A stretch of 64,000 nucleotides of DNA from JAWPMV01 sp039819665 (GCA_039819665.1 JBCBRM010000009.1:1-64000); one strand, 5' to 3'; positions 33,236-43,162 are shown, numbered from the stretch's first letter. Notes: a model not told the origin generated them from the sequence alone. Numbers and translations: made by a program.

Positions 33236-35053
33236 ATGCAAAATATAAGAACTCTACTAGCTGTAACAGTTGCCAATTGCTTGTTGACTTTTTTGGGGAA
33301 AGCGCAAATTTCCCATTCTGAGCCAAATACAGGATTTCAGAAATCTCCCAATGTAATCCTGGTCATGACAGATGATCAGGGGATAGGGGATTTATCCGCC
33401 CATGGGAATCCCTGGCTAAAAACGCCCAATCTGGATGCCTTTTATCGGGAGTCTATACGCATGACAGACTTTCATGTGAGCCCGGTATGTACGCCCACTC
33501 GAAGTGCAATTATGACCGGTCGTTATCCGATCAACAATGGGGCCTGGGCAACCTACAAGGGTCGAGATGCACTTTCGGAGGGAGCCCTTACCCTGGCAGA
33601 TATTTTTCAGCAAAATGGATACAGGACCGGGATTTTTGGCAAATGGCATTTGGGAGATAACTATCCGGTTCGTGCAACTGATTGTGGCTTTGAAGTGGCC
33701 ATCCATCATAAAGCGGGTGGAGTAGGGGAGCTCTCCGATTATTGGGGGAATAGCTATTTTGATGATGTTTATTTTGTGAACAATGAGCCCAGGCAGTTTG
33801 AGGGCTATTGCACAGACGTCTGGTTTGAGGAAGCCATGAGATTTATCGAGGAAAGTAATGATCGTCCTTTCTTTGCCTACATACCTACCAATGCTCCTCA
33901 TAGCCCCTTTATTGTAGATGAACGTTATGCTGCTCCCTATCAGGACCTCGTAGGAGAAAAAATTGTAGGTGCTGAGTTTTATGGAATGCTTGCCAATTTC
34001 GACGAGAACTTTGGGAAATTAACTCAGTTTTTAGAAGCCAAAGGATTGGCAGATAATACCATACTGATTTACATGACAGACAACGGCTCAGGAGGAGGAG
34101 TGAGTAAAGATGGAAAATTAGGGCATAACCAAGGATTCCGAGGAAGTAAAGGACATAAGACTGAAGGAGGCCATCGGGTACCCTTTTTCATTCGATGGCC
34201 TAAGGGAAATATTGAGGGGGGAATAGATATAGATGATCTCACAGCTCATGTAGATATGCTTCCTACACTGGCAAGTTTATGTAAGTTGGAAATTCCTGAA
34301 AAGCTGGAATGGGATGGCATTGATTTTTCTCCCTTACTTCTCAATAAAACCGGGATAATATCCCCGAGAATGGTATTTGTCCATCATCGTCAGGATTGGC
34401 GACCTCCTATGGATGTGGCCCAGACAGCTATTTTGACTGAAAAATGGAGGTTGGTGAATGGGAAAGAACTCTATGATATTGAAAAGGATCGGCATCAGGA
34501 TCATGACCTCTCTAAAAAGTACCCGGAAGTGGTTGAACAATTGTTAAAGGCAAATGAACAATTTGTCGCTAGCGCCAAATCAAGAAGAGAATATCAGGAA
34601 TTCCCTACCCATGTGATAGGGAATGAAGCTCAAAAGGAAATTAAACTTACCATTCAACATGCTATAGGGGAGGCTTCTGGTATATGGAAAGCAGAACAGG
34701 TAGCAGAAGGCATGAAAAATATCAACAATACCCATGCATTGAGAGTAGAAAAGGCAGGCTACTACCAAATTTCCTGCCGTCGATGGCCTAAAGAATGTCC
34801 GGGACCTGTATTGGGAACTCCTTCCATTAATCCCAAAGGAGGGATGTACGACTACCTACCTATTTCTCCTGAAAAAGTAAGAATACAAATTGCAAATCAA
34901 ATCATTGAGAAGACCATAAAAGCGGAAGATATGTCCATAGATTTTCGAGTTTATCTTGAAAAAGGGAAAACCTTTCTCATTAATGACTTTATTGAAGGGA
35001 AAGAAAAGTATGGGGTTTATTATTCTTATATAGAATATCTGGGAAAGTCTTAG
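33236..35053 (+). CDS. Exported arylsulfatase-type sulfatase with C-terminal beta domain
   Basis: A 605-residue sulfatase with a signal peptide (NCLLTFLGKAQ). Metal-binding residues are in VILVMTDDQGIGD. The formylglycine motif is canonical, PVCTPTRSAIMTG (C85-T-P-T-R89), and GIFGKWHLGD and YMTDNGSGGG supply the rest of the site. Residues 470-605 form an extra beta-rich domain that may bind the glycan. The substrate is probably a sulfated polysaccharide; activation needs a formylglycine-generating or anSME-type enzyme not encoded in this window. It has no visible partner in an operon. Confidence 0.92.
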   Translation: MQNIRTLLAVTVANCLLTFLGKAQISHSEPNTGFQKSPNVILVMTDDQGIGDLSAHGNPWLKTPNLDAFYRESIRMTDFHVSPVCTPTRSAIMTGRYPINNGAWATYKGRDALSEGALTLADIFQQNGYRTGIFGKWHLGDNYPVRATDCGFEVAIHHKAGGVGELSDYWGNSYFDDVYFVNNEPRQFEGYCTDVWFEEAMRFIEESNDRPFFAYIPTNAPHSPFIVDERYAAPYQDLVGEKIVGAEFYGMLANFDENFGKLTQFLEAKGLADNTILIYMTDNGSGGGVSKDGKLGHNQGFRGSKGHKTEGGHRVPFFIRWPKGNIEGGIDIDDLTAHVDMLPTLASLCKLEIPEKLEWDGIDFSPLLLNKTGIISPRMVFVHHRQDWRPPMDVAQTAILTEKWRLVNGKELYDIEKDRHQDHDLSKKYPEVVEQLLKANEQFVASAKSRREYQEFPTHVIGNEAQKEIKLTIQHAIGEASGIWKAEQVAEGMKNINNTHALRVEKAGYYQISCRRWPKECPGPVLGTPSINPKGGMYDYLPISPEKVRIQIANQIIEKTIKAEDMSIDFRVYLEKGKTFLINDFIEGKEKYGVYYSYIEYLGKS

Positions 35054-35813
35054 TCCTCAAATCTAATTAGACAGCCTTTCTTGAGAGCTCAGTAAGAAGA
35101 TATCCAGAAAGTAGATCTATTTCAAAAGCCCAGCTAAATATAAGAAGTCGCAAACACATTTAAGATGAATAGCTGCCAATCTGGGGATATAATAGCTAAG
35201 GGGTAAAATACTGTTATAAATAGATAAGTTTAATCAATTCTATGTGGGGCTTATTCCTTTTCTCCGTGTGAGTATTCAGAAAGGTATATTTGTAACTGGT
35301 AAAATAACCTGCTATACAGGACATGTGGTTGGGGTGATGGCTATGGTCCTTCTAAACTCATCAAAGCCGGGACCAGCTATAAGGCCTGGCAGTGGCATCT
35401 GGTAGAAACTGTAGCCAAGCAGCTAGAACAATTCAAGAAAGACAAGAGATCAAACTAGCCAGAAACAACTGGGCAGCTTCTAGTTCGCTTACTCTGCGGA
35501 TCGTGGTGTTATGTCTTATTTCAAGGCTGTGAAAATAAATACCTCCAAAGCCATGATTAGGCTCAAAATTCTATTTTTCATTTTTGTGGTTCTTTATTGT
35601 AATTGTTGCGGTCTTGCTTAAATGACTGCTACAAAGGTGTACGAAGGCTGTGACAGAAAAATCATAAGCCTTTGAACATTCATAATAACTTATGGCAAAA
35701 GTATCACGGCTAGTTACAATTGGTAAAGGTTCAGGATGTATGGTTTTGAAAGTGAAACCATAACAGGCGATGTGCATCGCCTGTTATGAAAAGAATTTAC
35801 ATTTTTTGAGGGT
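35054..35813. other. Gene-poor region with a possible coding remnant
   Basis: About 760 bases without an intact gene. A 42-codon stretch at 35330-35458 (plus), ending in TAG, reads WGDGYGPSKLIKAGTSYKAW and continues with a helical QWHLVETVAKQLEQFKK. Its composition is protein-like but it has no start or upstream open frame, so it looks like the end of a decayed gene whose family I cannot name. The rest shows only short frames. A perfect hairpin lies at 35759-35788. Confidence 0.4.
35759..35788. terminator. Perfect 13-bp inverted repeat
   Basis: CATAACAGGCGAT (35759-35771) and ATCGCCTGTTATG (35776-35788) are perfect inverted copies around a 4-nt loop. It lies 26 bases beyond the stop of the minus-strand dehydratase gene. 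The tract after it on the minus strand is only moderately T-rich (GTTTCACTTTC), so it may end that transcript or be a regulatory or protein-binding dyad. Confidence 0.55.
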
Positions 35814-37055
35814 CTACCAATCCACAACAGAGCCGTCAGAATTGAGGTAAGTTTCCGGATTTTTCCAGTCATGACCCATCCTGTCAGCAAGGGCATCTTC
35901 GTCTAATTCGATTCCTAAACCTGGCTTTACCGGAAGGTCCACATGCCCATCTTTCACCTTGAAAGGCTCTTTGATATAGCCTTCTCCCAAAGTTACCTGT
36001 TCCTGGCAAAGGAAATTGGGAATACTGGCTGCGAGTTGTAGACCTGCTGCCAGTGAGATAGGACCTAGTGGATTGTGAGGAGCAATGGCTGCATAATAAG
36101 CCTCAGCCATACCCGCAATGATTCGACCCTCGAAAATTCCTCCTGCATGGCAGAGGTCAGGTTGCAAAATACTGGCAGCTCCTTTCTCCAAAATTTCCCG
36201 AAAGCCCCATTTGGTAAATATGCGTTCGCCCGTAGCTATGGGGATATGGGTTTGTTTTGCTAACTCAACCATCACGTCTACATTCTGGCAATTGATGGGC
36301 TCTTCGATGAACCAGGGTTGATAGGGCTCGAGCCCTTTGATAAGCAGAGATGCATTTTGAGGACTAATGGCTCCGTGGAAATCAATGCCGATGTCTGCAT
36401 CCTTTCCTACTACCGTCTTTAATTCTGCGAAGGCTTCCACGGCCTCTTCGATAAATTGGGCATTTGCAACGATTCCGGATTGGCGCGAATTCTTTACACC
36501 GGTTTTAAATGCCGTATAACCTTCTGCTTTTGCAGCTCGAATACGTTCGGGGGTACGGGCGTGCGCATAAACGCGGATACGGTCTCGGGTAGGTCCTCCG
36601 AGGAGTTCATAAATAGGAACTTCCAGGGCCTTACCTTTGATGTCCCAAAGTGCCTGTTCGATTCCGCTCAGCGCACTGGTCAGGATGGGACCTCCTCTGT
36701 AGAAGGCATGCCGATAAATGGCCTGCCAGTGATGCATGATCCTTCGGGGATCCTTCCCTACCAAATAAGGAGAAATCTCCTGTATAGCGGAGGCACAGGT
36801 ATCTGGCCTTCCTTCAGTTATAGGTTCTCCCAGGCCGATGATTCCCACATCTGTGTGAACCTTGAGAAAAAGGAAACGAGGCTTTACTTTGAAAGTCTCT
36901 AGTTTAGTGATTTTGATTTCGCCTTTCTTGTAGGGCTCTCTTTTGGGAGATGCGGAAAGGCTGGACATTCCCAGACCTGCGCCTAATGCTGAAGCAAAAG
37001 CTTTTTTGAAAAAGCCGCGGCGAGATCTGGCAGGTTTTTGTTTGACAGATTTCAT
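35814..37055 (-). CDS. Galactonate-dehydratase-like enolase-superfamily protein with Tat signal
   Basis: A 413-residue member of the mandelate racemase/galactonate dehydratase family. The N-terminus carries a twin-arginine export signal (RSRRGFFKKAFASALGAGLG). Active-site residues are visible: IGIDFHGAIS (metal Asp and catalytic His), WFIEEP, IATGERI and IAPHNPLG. Relatives dehydrate sugar acids such as galactonate in the cytoplasm, so export of the enzyme is unusual and suggests extracytoplasmic sugar-acid processing. The ATG at 37055 is chosen because it gives the correct Tat leader. A barrel gene diverges upstream. Confidence 0.83.
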   Translation of the reverse strand: MKSVKQKPARSRRGFFKKAFASALGAGLGMSSLSASPKREPYKKGEIKITKLETFKVKPRFLFLKVHTDVGIIGLGEPITEGRPDTCASAIQEISPYLVGKDPRRIMHHWQAIYRHAFYRGGPILTSALSGIEQALWDIKGKALEVPIYELLGGPTRDRIRVYAHARTPERIRAAKAEGYTAFKTGVKNSRQSGIVANAQFIEEAVEAFAELKTVVGKDADIGIDFHGAISPQNASLLIKGLEPYQPWFIEEPINCQNVDVMVELAKQTHIPIATGERIFTKWGFREILEKGAASILQPDLCHAGGIFEGRIIAGMAEAYYAAIAPHNPLGPISLAAGLQLAASIPNFLCQEQVTLGEGYIKEPFKVKDGHVDLPVKPGLGIELDEDALADRMGHDWKNPETYLNSDGSVVDW

Positions 37056-37195
37056 AGTAGTAGTGTTTATATACCTAAATAATATACAAAGCATTTTTTG
37101 AGAGACCTTATTCGGGAATTGTGGAATGGTAAAATTTATAGCATTTGCCTTTAAGGCGCATTTAGTATCTTTGAGGCCTCACATTTGAATTAGAT

Positions 37196-37921
37196 ATGAA
37201 GAAGTCTTACCTATTATTAAACATATTTCTTTTCCTATTTTTTCTGGATTCCTTTTCTCAAAGTACAGGGGAAACCAATCCGTCGGTTTTCAAAAAAATG
37301 GAATGGCGTATTGGGGCGGGAGCATTCTGGCATGATGCAACTCCTGATATCAACTATAAGCCTGAGCGCTTTGGCATCTTTGAGGGATTCAATACGATAG
37401 GGGGGCAGCTCCTTTTTGATATAGAGCTGAATGATCGCCTGGGTTTTACAACAGGCTTCAAAATCTCTTCTGGAAACCTCTTTTCCGATTCTGTTAACTA
37501 TCCCACAACCACCTATCCTGAGCAATGGACACGTATCAATTATGATTTTACGGAGATAGAAATTCCTCTGCGAGTTCGCTATTATATCTCGACCGGGAAA
37601 ATCCGTCCTTTTGTGGACTTTTCAATTAGTTTGAACCGATTTTCTCAATTCACCTATTCCGGGACCAATTTTGTCCCCTTTTTCTTCCCACCTCCGGAGG
37701 GGCAGGACTTTAGCCAGGAAGGAGAACCTCGTAATAATGCTAGCTATGATATAGGCGGAGGACTCTATGTGGATTTGGGCGAAAATCTGTCTCTGATGCT
37801 GGATGCCCGTTATCAATTGGCCGAGCTTTACTGGGGATTTCGCAGGGAGATCGTAATGCAAAGACCAGTAATAGGCGCGGCAATATTCTGGCGGATTAAA
37901 GATACTGTTTGGAGGGAGTAA
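37196..37921 (+). CDS. Outer-membrane beta-barrel protein
   Basis: A 241-residue protein with a signal peptide (FLFFLDSFSQ) and amphipathic strands of an eight-to-ten-stranded barrel (MEWRIGAGAFWHDATPDINY, RVRYYISTGKIRPFVDFSIS, YDIGGGLYVDLGENLSLMLD). It belongs to the broad OMP_b-brl class; the function is unknown. It lies between the dehydratase and the sialidase-fold gene, and its stop lies 4 bases from the convergent sialidase gene. Confidence 0.8.
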   Translation: MKKSYLLLNIFLFLFFLDSFSQSTGETNPSVFKKMEWRIGAGAFWHDATPDINYKPERFGIFEGFNTIGGQLLFDIELNDRLGFTTGFKISSGNLFSDSVNYPTTTYPEQWTRINYDFTEIEIPLRVRYYISTGKIRPFVDFSISLNRFSQFTYSGTNFVPFFFPPPEGQDFSQEGEPRNNASYDIGGGLYVDLGENLSLMLDARYQLAELYWGFRREIVMQRPVIGAAIFWRIKDTVWRE

Positions 37922-37925
37922 AGCT

Positions 37926-39266
37926 TTACTCATCCCCCTCTCTGAGCCAGCTTTCTTCAAATCGGATATACTTAATGCATTCCTGCTTCTTGTTTTGCTT
38001 TCGACGAGTGGTATAGCTGTATATCACATGAATCAAGCCGTCCTTGCTTTGTATGGCTGAAGGGTATCCAGCACGAATTCGATTTTGCCCGGGACCTGCG
38101 TCATATTCAATGTGTCGGAGGTAAGGCCAGCTTTTTCCCTCATCTTCCGAAATCGAAACAGCCAGGCTATACCTACCGTCCTCTGTATCATTATACGCCA
38201 ATACCCAGTGGCCATTCTCCAATACAATCATATCAGCTCCCGATCCCGGATTGAGGATTTCTGAATCACGGACCTTTCCCCAGTTAAGTCCCTTATCCTT
38301 AGAAATACTCATTTGCATGCGTTGAGGAGGAGGACCATTGTCTCGCATATAGGCGACTAGATGACCGTTCGTTTTTTGAACGATACTGGCCTGAATGTTT
38401 TCTAGTCCTACCAGTGGGCTGCTAAACTGCCAGCTTTCTCCATCATTATCCGTGATCGCCATAATACTAAATCCCAAACCATCGGAATAAAGGGGTAGAA
38501 TCAAACGTTGACCATCAAGTAGTATCGCTTTGTTTTTCGTCTGCCAACCGATTCGCCTGAAAAGTGGAAAACCCATTTTTTGTTTTGTGATTTCCTCATT
38601 CTCGCCATATAGATAGCCATTGTATTGCTGATCGTCTCCGCTTGCTTTTCCTAGTTTATCTTCTGCCCACACTCTGTAAGCCTGCAGCCATTCATCATTG
38701 CCTCCGAGGGTATCCATCAGATAGGCTTCATATTCTTTCATTTGCCTTTCCACAGAAAGAACAAAGGGATCTGCAGGTTGAATACCCCTTTCAGTACTTC
38801 CTCCAGGTTTGACATGCAATACCTCCTGCCACTTCCACTCAGGGCCCCCTTTTTTCATCATAAAGTTTTCGCTTATTCTATATTTAGGTAATGAAGTTTC
38901 CCAGAGATTTGCCAGCACGGTGTACCAGGCCAACCACAACCTTCCCTGACTATCTAAAAACAGACTGGGATTGATGTCTGGGAAATCTGGTACATCAGCC
39001 ATGATAAAGGGTTCAGACCATGTCGAATCACCTTTTAAGAGGCGAGCACCTTTTATGGCTACATCATCAGCCCAGCGTTCTCCTGATCCCTGAAACCACG
39101 CACTTAGCAGGTCTCCATTAGGAAGTTCAACAATAGTGGCTCCATGACTATGAAGATCCTGGAGAGGAATGACATCTACTTTTAGAAACGGATTGCCGCT
39201 TGCGGGAGGAGGATTGTCTACACAGGAGGTAGAAAGGATAAGTAAGAAGAGCAGTAATCTTTGCAT
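37926..39266 (-). CDS. Sialidase-fold (BNR repeat) lipoprotein, exo-glycosidase-like
   Basis: A 446-residue lipoprotein (lipobox LSTSC15) with the six-bladed propeller of the sialidase superfamily. Three Asp-box motifs (S/T-x-D-x-G-x-x-W) are visible: TDNDGESWQF, SKDKGLNWGKV and SEDEGKSWPY. HSHGATIVELPNGDLLSAWF opens the first blade. The classical sialidase arginine triad cannot be confirmed from the sequence, so it may be a sialidase or a related glycosidase/BNR_2 protein. It suits the nearby glycan genes and is transcribed alone. Confidence 0.82.
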   Translation of the reverse strand: MQRLLLFLLILSTSCVDNPPPASGNPFLKVDVIPLQDLHSHGATIVELPNGDLLSAWFQGSGERWADDVAIKGARLLKGDSTWSEPFIMADVPDFPDINPSLFLDSQGRLWLAWYTVLANLWETSLPKYRISENFMMKKGGPEWKWQEVLHVKPGGSTERGIQPADPFVLSVERQMKEYEAYLMDTLGGNDEWLQAYRVWAEDKLGKASGDDQQYNGYLYGENEEITKQKMGFPLFRRIGWQTKNKAILLDGQRLILPLYSDGLGFSIMAITDNDGESWQFSSPLVGLENIQASIVQKTNGHLVAYMRDNGPPPQRMQMSISKDKGLNWGKVRDSEILNPGSGADMIVLENGHWVLAYNDTEDGRYSLAVSISEDEGKSWPYLRHIEYDAGPGQNRIRAGYPSAIQSKDGLIHVIYSYTTRRKQNKKQECIKYIRFEESWLREGDE

Positions 39267-39309
39267 AACAGGCTATGAAGCTTAAACCAAGATACAAAAA
39301 GAAGAGAAA

Positions 39310-39337
39310 CCGGCACAGGAAAGACTTCCTGCACCGG
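39310..39337 (-). terminator. Terminator for the T9SS surface protein
   Basis: On the minus strand CCGGTGCAGGAA and TTCCTGTGCCGG pair over 12 positions, with two G-U wobbles and a 4-nt loop. The tract beyond is TTTCTCTTCTTTTT. It lies 37 bases after the stop of the surface-protein gene at 39374. Confidence 0.8.
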
Positions 39338-39373
39338 CAAAAAAGGATTCATCTATCTTGAAGGGTATCCCCT

Positions 39374-41251
39374 TTATTTCACTAATAGTTTTAAGGTTTC
39401 ACTTGATAGTTCCGAAGTCAGTTGGATAAAATATGCGCCAGGGCTCCAATCTGTCAGTGAAATGAGTGCTACTGAAGGCTTGTCCTGATCCGAGATTTCA
39501 AGGCTATAGATAATTTGGCCAAGCATATTTCTAATTTGAAGGTTTTGCATGCCTTCCATAGGCATCCAGCTTACGGAGATTTGATCCTGCGAGGGGTTAG
39601 GATATACATTAAGGTCCATGGAGAAATTCGTTCCAAGTGTTAGTTCTACTACATTGCTGTATTCAAATCTTCCGTCAAAATCCAGTTGTCTCAGGCGATA
39701 GGAAATCTTATCTGTCCCGATTTGACGAAGACCTTTATCCATAAACTCATATTGCTGCATATGCATAGTCGTTCCGGCTGCTTCAACAGAACCGATGGGT
39801 TCGAAGAGAAGTCCATCTACTGATCTTTCAATCTCAAAACTGGCGGCATTCAATTCGGTGGCAGTAGCCCAATTGAGGATTGCATTCGGTCCGATCTGCT
39901 TTACGTCGAATCCCATCCATTCGACAGGAAAATTTACTGTATTGAGAACACCTGCATCTATACCTGTCAGATTGTCTCCAACAGAAGGAGTAATCGTAAA
40001 GGTATTGCCTGTACTGGGGTCAACGTCAGAGTCTTTTTCATCATCATTACCTTCTGACTGTGCCGTAAACTCATAGTTGTCAGGAAGATTGCTGAACTTG
40101 AGGAAATAGGTATTATTTGGCTCAACATTCAGGAAGATATAAGCACCCTTGTCATCGGTAACATCCATGTCTATGGCAACATTATTACCAACTTCAAATA
40201 GCTGTACCGTAATTCCTTCTACTCCAGTTTCTCCATCATCCAGAATTCCATTGAAGTTGGTATCATCGAAAACAAAGTCTCCGATGGTTGCGCAACCTCC
40301 CCCATCTGAAATGGTTACGTCTGAAAGGTCCAGGGGACATTCATCATTTCCCCAACGAACAAAAAGATCATAACTGCCAGCATCCAGTCCCGTGATGGTG
40401 GTAGATCCTGTATTGTCTGCAACATTGTAAGGGTAGCTAATCCCTCCGTCTATGCTAAATTCAATATTGGTTCTTCCGCTTTGATCCTGAAAGCTAAACG
40501 TAATAGTACCGTCATCTCCTCTGCAAGTTGCATGGGTAAAGGAACTGCTGACAACAGGAAGGGCATTTACTTCCACAGTAAACGTCTCCGTATTACTACA
40601 GCCAGAGGGATTGGTGTAAGTTACCGTATAGGTACCTCCTTCAGATGGACTGATATTGGGCAAAGGCAGTTGATCTGAATGTGTATTGCCGGTATTCGTT
40701 ACAACAGAGCCATCTGGCAATTCATATTCGAATGTCCAGTAGCTATAGCCATAGCTTTCGAAATTCAGGATAACATCCTGACCTTCGCATACCTCAACCG
40801 AATTCATTAAGGTCCATGAGCCTCCGTCTACAGAAATGTACTGATCCAAATCAGGACTGCTACAAGGACCTACATAAACATCATAAGATTCATAAATAGA
40901 ATTACATCCCACCCGGCGCGCACAAATTCTGTAATAACCGACTTCTGCAGGGCAATAAGTGAGTGAAGTTGAGGTGGAAAAAGGAGTCAGAGCAGTAATA
41001 TTACCCCCCGAGTTTTTCGCCCACATAAACTCAACTTCGCCATAATAGCTGGTGGGAGCGCTCGAAAGTTCTGCGCAACTTCCATTGCTACTCAAACCTG
41101 GGAAATTTACATAGCATTGAGCCGAAACCTCCATCAAACCTAGGAAAAGGAAAGTGAAAATAGTGCTCAGCACAAAAAACTGGACTTTGTTAGATGCATT
41201 TACCGGCACAGATAAGCTAAGGGATCTACGTAGTGTACCGTTTATATTCAT
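39374..41251 (-). CDS. Secreted surface protein with SdrD-B-like domain and T9SS sorting tail
   Basis: A 625-residue protein secreted by the type IX system. A signal peptide ends at EVSAQ. Cysteine-containing Ig/PKD-like domains follow (for example EVCEGQDVILNFESYGYSYW). An SdrD_B-like module (IGDFVFDDTNFNGILDDGET ... GAYIFLNVEPNN) comes next, then a linker with VEWMGFDV. The last 85 residues are a type A sorting domain (LNVYPNPSQDQISVSWMP ... TLKLLVK). It is probably anchored on the cell surface or released as an adhesin-like protein. No catalytic domain is seen. Confidence 0.88.
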   Translation of the reverse strand: MNINGTLRRSLSLSVPVNASNKVQFFVLSTIFTFLFLGLMEVSAQCYVNFPGLSSNGSCAELSSAPTSYYGEVEFMWAKNSGGNITALTPFSTSTSLTYCPAEVGYYRICARRVGCNSIYESYDVYVGPCSSPDLDQYISVDGGSWTLMNSVEVCEGQDVILNFESYGYSYWTFEYELPDGSVVTNTGNTHSDQLPLPNISPSEGGTYTVTYTNPSGCSNTETFTVEVNALPVVSSSFTHATCRGDDGTITFSFQDQSGRTNIEFSIDGGISYPYNVADNTGSTTITGLDAGSYDLFVRWGNDECPLDLSDVTISDGGGCATIGDFVFDDTNFNGILDDGETGVEGITVQLFEVGNNVAIDMDVTDDKGAYIFLNVEPNNTYFLKFSNLPDNYEFTAQSEGNDDEKDSDVDPSTGNTFTITPSVGDNLTGIDAGVLNTVNFPVEWMGFDVKQIGPNAILNWATATELNAASFEIERSVDGLLFEPIGSVEAAGTTMHMQQYEFMDKGLRQIGTDKISYRLRQLDFDGRFEYSNVVELTLGTNFSMDLNVYPNPSQDQISVSWMPMEGMQNLQIRNMLGQIIYSLEISDQDKPSVALISLTDWSPGAYFIQLTSELSSETLKLLVK

Positions 41252-41497
41252 ATTCTGCGTAATGATTATGAGTTCAATTGCACAATCGATGCAGAAGCTT
41301 AGGGGAAAGGGTTTTTTCTAATTTCTAAAACAAAGATACTTATCTTGTAATGTTTTTATTAAAAAAATTACATTATTTGGTAATAAATGCAGGATAATGG
41401 TTGATTATCAGCCATGAGTGGAAATAGGGACCTTTGTGCATAAGCGCTACGCAAATTAGATTTTTTCCTTTTCTGTCTTCTTTTTTCGATTCTTGAA
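41252..41497. other. Intergenic region upstream of the surface-protein gene
   Basis: About 250 bases, AT-rich, upstream of the surface-protein start on the minus strand. It must contain that gene's promoter, but no clear motif was found. Confidence 0.3.
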
Positions 41498-41528
41498 TAA
41501 AAAAAAGGCGAACCTAACATGGCCCGCC
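41498..41528 (-). terminator. Terminator for the coiled-coil protein gene
   Basis: On the minus strand GGCGGGCC and GGTTCGCC form an 8-bp stem with two G-U wobbles and a 6-nt loop, followed by eight or more T (the A-run at 41498-41506 on the plus strand). Confidence 0.85.
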
Positions 41529-41561
41529 CGAAAATTTGGGATTCAAGATTCTTTTTATTTA

Positions 41562-42473
41562 TCAGATAATATTTACCTGCTTTTGTCCGATGAATTCAGT
41601 TTCACTAAAAAACTTGACTTGGTAGGTACCGCTATTAAATCTCCCACCGGCCGGATCAAAAAACATATCAATTTTGATAGGGGTACCTTCATAGTCCACT
41701 TTCACCATACTCGAGTATGGGATATCCTGTCCTTTGAAGTTGAACCAACTGACACTTCTGCTTGCATCCTGAAGGGTTTGTTTGCCGGCAGACTCTATGA
41801 TCATAAAGATTTGCTTGGAATTATTGGATACCGGCCCCATACCAATCAAATCAAATTCAACTTTGAGGGTTTGTATGCGATTCTTCTTAAAGGCATCGCC
41901 TGATTCCGTTTTATCACCTTTCAAACCTGTAAAGGCAATGTTCTCAGCTTTCAGCCAGGGTTTCAATCCCAATTCCTTTTCCTCCATCCGACAAAGACTA
42001 TCCATGAGCATGATTTCGTCTTTAAGACTATCGCTAATCTGGCTCAGGTATATATTATCTGTGAAAAGAAGGTCAATTTCTTTTTTATAATTATCGACAA
42101 GGGCTGATTTTGCTTTCGCCAGTTTTTCCTTCAACTCTTTTATGAGTGTTTCATTTGCCTGATTATCTTTAGCCATTTGAGCGACTTTATCTTCAAGTTT
42201 ATCTAGCTTAAAAGCCATTTCCTCCAATTGTTGTTTTTTTAGTTCGGCATTAATTTCTGCTCGTTTTTTTGCCAGGTCGCTGTGCATATTCATTTTATTT
42301 AGCTCTAGCAGGCTACCTTCCAGACTTGCGATTTCATGCTGAAGCTCTGCCTGAAGGGCTTCCTGATTAGAATCTTTCTTTATAGCCGTGTAAATAAAGA
42401 CAGCCGGAATAAATAGAACTGAAATCAGACTTAGTGCAAGGAGGGGTTTACTTAGTTTCTGCTTCCTATCCAT
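41562..42473 (-). CDS. Membrane-anchored coiled-coil protein, function unknown
   Basis: A 303-residue protein with one N-terminal membrane segment (LLALSLISVLFIPAVFIYTA). A long coiled coil rich in Lys, Glu and Leu covers about residues 38-165. A beta-rich C-terminal domain follows (IQTLKVEFDLIGMGPVSNNS ... YQVKFFSETEFIGQKQVNII). The layout suggests a periplasmic scaffold. The family is not recognised. It lies 35 bases downstream of a lipoprotein gene on the same strand, so the two may form an operon. Confidence 0.65.
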   Translation of the reverse strand: MDRKQKLSKPLLALSLISVLFIPAVFIYTAIKKDSNQEALQAELQHEIASLEGSLLELNKMNMHSDLAKKRAEINAELKKQQLEEMAFKLDKLEDKVAQMAKDNQANETLIKELKEKLAKAKSALVDNYKKEIDLLFTDNIYLSQISDSLKDEIMLMDSLCRMEEKELGLKPWLKAENIAFTGLKGDKTESGDAFKKNRIQTLKVEFDLIGMGPVSNNSKQIFMIIESAGKQTLQDASRSVSWFNFKGQDIPYSSMVKVDYEGTPIKIDMFFDPAGGRFNSGTYQVKFFSETEFIGQKQVNII

Positions 42474-42508
42474 GAATGGGTGGTTGAATTAAGATTGATT
42501 GGGAGCTT

Positions 42509-43162
42509 TCATGAGGGAAGAAAAAGTTCAAAAGATTTGATTTTATATCTCTTGCGGTCTTTATGGACCTTGATTTCACAGTTAAAATTGTGGCGTAGTT
42601 TTGTTCCATTTCCATAGATAACATCCACATAAGATTTGATCTTATAGCTTCCTTTGTAAAGTACTATGTGATCTTTTTTGACAAGGGCACCAGGGAATTG
42701 AAATTCTCCTAAATCCTTCAACCTCTTTCTGACATACATGGCTGCAAAATTATAAGCCAACATCATATCTGCGGGTGCATGGCTATTCATATATGCTTGT
42801 GCTTCTTCTCGCTCCTGCAAAGTCTGAATCACATTAGAGTCAGACCCATTGAGTTCAGAAGCGATTTGCCTATGAAGGGTATCTATCAGTTTTCTATGCA
42901 GAGGCTCACGCGCAAATCCAGCTGCTTTATCAAGCGCCTTTTGTGCATCGTAGTATTTTTCCTCAGAGATGTAATGACTGGCTTTTTCCATAAAGCTCCA
43001 GAATTTCTCATCTCCTTCTTTATACATCTGACCATAGAAGTCGTCATGTATCTTTTCCACAGGCTTGCTGGATTCTTTACAAGCAGTGAAAAACCCAAGC
43101 GCAATAAACAGGTAGGTAAAGAGAGCGAAGGAAGGTCGATGATGGAGGGGAAATTGGTTCAT
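42509..43162 (-). CDS. Lipoprotein of unknown function
   Basis: A 217-residue lipoprotein (lipobox LGFFTACKES) whose helical part (YYDAQKALDKAAGFAREPL) may be TPR-like. The C-terminal 70 residues are beta-rich (YKGSYKIKSYVDVIYGNGTK). No family is recognised. It precedes the coiled-coil protein gene on the same strand, and its own upstream region of about 380 bases faces a divergent metallopeptidase-like gene. Confidence 0.65.
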   Translation of the reverse strand: MNQFPLHHRPSFALFTYLFIALGFFTACKESSKPVEKIHDDFYGQMYKEGDEKFWSFMEKASHYISEEKYYDAQKALDKAAGFAREPLHRKLIDTLHRQIASELNGSDSNVIQTLQEREEAQAYMNSHAPADMMLAYNFAAMYVRKRLKDLGEFQFPGALVKKDHIVLYKGSYKIKSYVDVIYGNGTKLRHNFNCEIKVHKDRKRYKIKSFELFLPS

